NCBI RefSeq assembly: GCF_000503775.1
Contig: NZ_KI629782.1
Location: 62,001 to 126,000 of the forward strand
DNA from: Brevibacillus panacihumi W25
GTDB taxonomy: Bacteria; Bacillota; Bacilli; Brevibacillales; Brevibacillaceae
Length of the DNA: 64,000 nucleotides
Direction of reading: 5' to 3'
The translations under genes were made by a program, and so were the position numbers. The notes under the pieces were generated by a model. The model made no database searches. It saw nothing but the letters and a program-made list of their open reading frames with translations, and was not told where the DNA came from. Of this stretch, positions 63,544-64,000 are shown in pieces (position 1 is the stretch's first letter; each line of letters starts with the position of its first letter).

Positions 63544-64000
63544 TCACTGATTTTGTGCAGCCCGATTGATGACAAAATCAGCGGCTGCCAAATCTTCCAC
63601 TGCCAGTCCAAGTGCTTCAAAAACTGTGATATCTTCTTTCATTTCCCTCCCTTTGATTTTTCCGAGAAGAAGCTCGCCGATTTCACCCAGGATGTGGTCC
63701 TTGCCAATCACCCCTTCTTGGAATGGGATTAAGAAATCTCCAGCTTCATGGATAGCTGACTCGATGCGGTCGGTGTAGAATTTGCTGTTTTTTACAAGTT
63801 CAGTATCCAGTTCTCGGCAATCAGGGGTGCAGGCACCGACAGCATTGATATGTGCCCCCTTTTTGACATGCTTTCCAAAAAGGATCGGTTCTTTAGCGGC
63901 TGTAACGGTGCAGATGATATCGGCATCTTTTACGGCTTCTTCGGATGTCGGACAAGCTGTGATGGCGATGCCGAATTTTTCGCTCATCTCTACCGAATAC
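63544..64000 (-). CDS. Ornithine cyclodeaminase/mu-crystallin family enzyme (partial)
   Basis: The frame is open at the right edge; the last ~151 residues are visible. Landmarks are DADIICTVTAAKEPILFGKHVKKGAHINAVGACTPDCRELD, AIHEAGDFLIP and a C-terminal EDLAAADFVINRA, matching the NAD(P)-binding half of the OCD/mu-crystallin family. Members include ornithine cyclodeaminase, alanine dehydrogenase and ketimine reductases, so the reaction is uncertain. It is 37 bp upstream of the M19 gene and likely the first visible gene of the peptide operon. Confidence 0.9.
   Translation of the reverse strand, partial: YSVEMSEKFGIAITACPTSEEAVKDADIICTVTAAKEPILFGKHVKKGAHINAVGACTPDCRELDTELVKNSKFYTDRIESAIHEAGDFLIPFQEGVIGKDHILGEIGELLLGKIKGREMKEDITVFEALGLAVEDLAAADFVINRAAQNQ

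Noticed and set aside
1..64000. CRISPR arrays, rRNA, tRNA, prophage
   Set aside because: No regularly spaced direct repeats, no tRNA cloverleaf with CCA-type end, no rRNA stretch and no phage structural genes were recognised.

Overview
The window looks like chromosomal DNA of a Brevibacillus- or Paenibacillus-like member of the Bacillales. The evidence is strong AGGAGG-type ribosome sites, frequent TTG/GTG starts, CsoR copper control, a YczE-type membrane protein, Sfp-type activation of a PKS/NRPS cluster, and IS21, IS110 and IS1182 elements. The genus is inferred from gene content only. I see no rRNA, tRNA or CRISPR array.

Region 1 (1-17.1 kb) is the end of a hybrid PKS/NRPS cluster. A tight leftward operon starts near 13.6 kb: two free ACPs, an acyl-CoA dehydrogenase, an FkbH-like glyceryl loader, a BtrH-like papain-fold protein, a methyltransferase, a FAAL-ACP-C-A-PCP synthetase, an ABC-2 exporter (one ATPase, two permeases) and a PKS that runs off the left edge. 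The first three enzyme types normally make an ACP-bound hydroxy- or methoxymalonyl-type extender unit. The ketosynthase has Ser at the catalytic Cys position, and the adenylation domain lacks the usual amino-binding Asp. A luciferase-like monooxygenase gene points the other way. Next to it is a small leftward unit: a well-formed promoter, a 23-codon ORF with a near-perfect Shine-Dalgarno, a stem-loop, a second BtrH-like gene and a PqqD-like (RRE) gene, with the Sfp-type PPTase gene just upstream. This looks like an undescribed precursor-peptide system embedded in the cluster, and it is the main discovery candidate.

Region 2 (17.1-36 kb) is full of decay and insertions. It has a UvrA-like gene with an in-frame amber and a scrambled end, glycosyltransferase/methyltransferase remnants, an IS21 element (5-bp target duplication) inside a TIM-barrel gene, and an IS110 element inside a D-Ala-D-Ala carboxypeptidase gene. 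The IS110 left end can fold like a bridge RNA whose loop matches the insertion site. Intact genes in between include a YdjM-like protein, a Nudix hydrolase, a YkuE-like phosphoesterase, a DUF92 protein, GrpB-like and pentapeptide proteins, YczE and a MerR/thioredoxin-fold pair.

Region 3 (34-42 kb) is a copper island: a siroheme-reductase-like protein, copA (with a 1-nt frameshift), csoR, matching CsoR-type operators before copA and csoR, a multicopper oxidase lipoprotein and a two-component system.

Region 4 (42-64 kb) holds small metabolic and membrane genes, an ECF sigma/anti-sigma unit with a related secreted protein, an IS1182 element inserted in a terminator loop, a second two-component system, a secreted Lys/Ala-rich repeat protein, and a leftward operon for di/oligopeptide uptake and breakdown: cyclodeaminase-like, M19 dipeptidase, binding protein, two permeases, two ATPases and an X-Pro-peptidase-like hydrolase.
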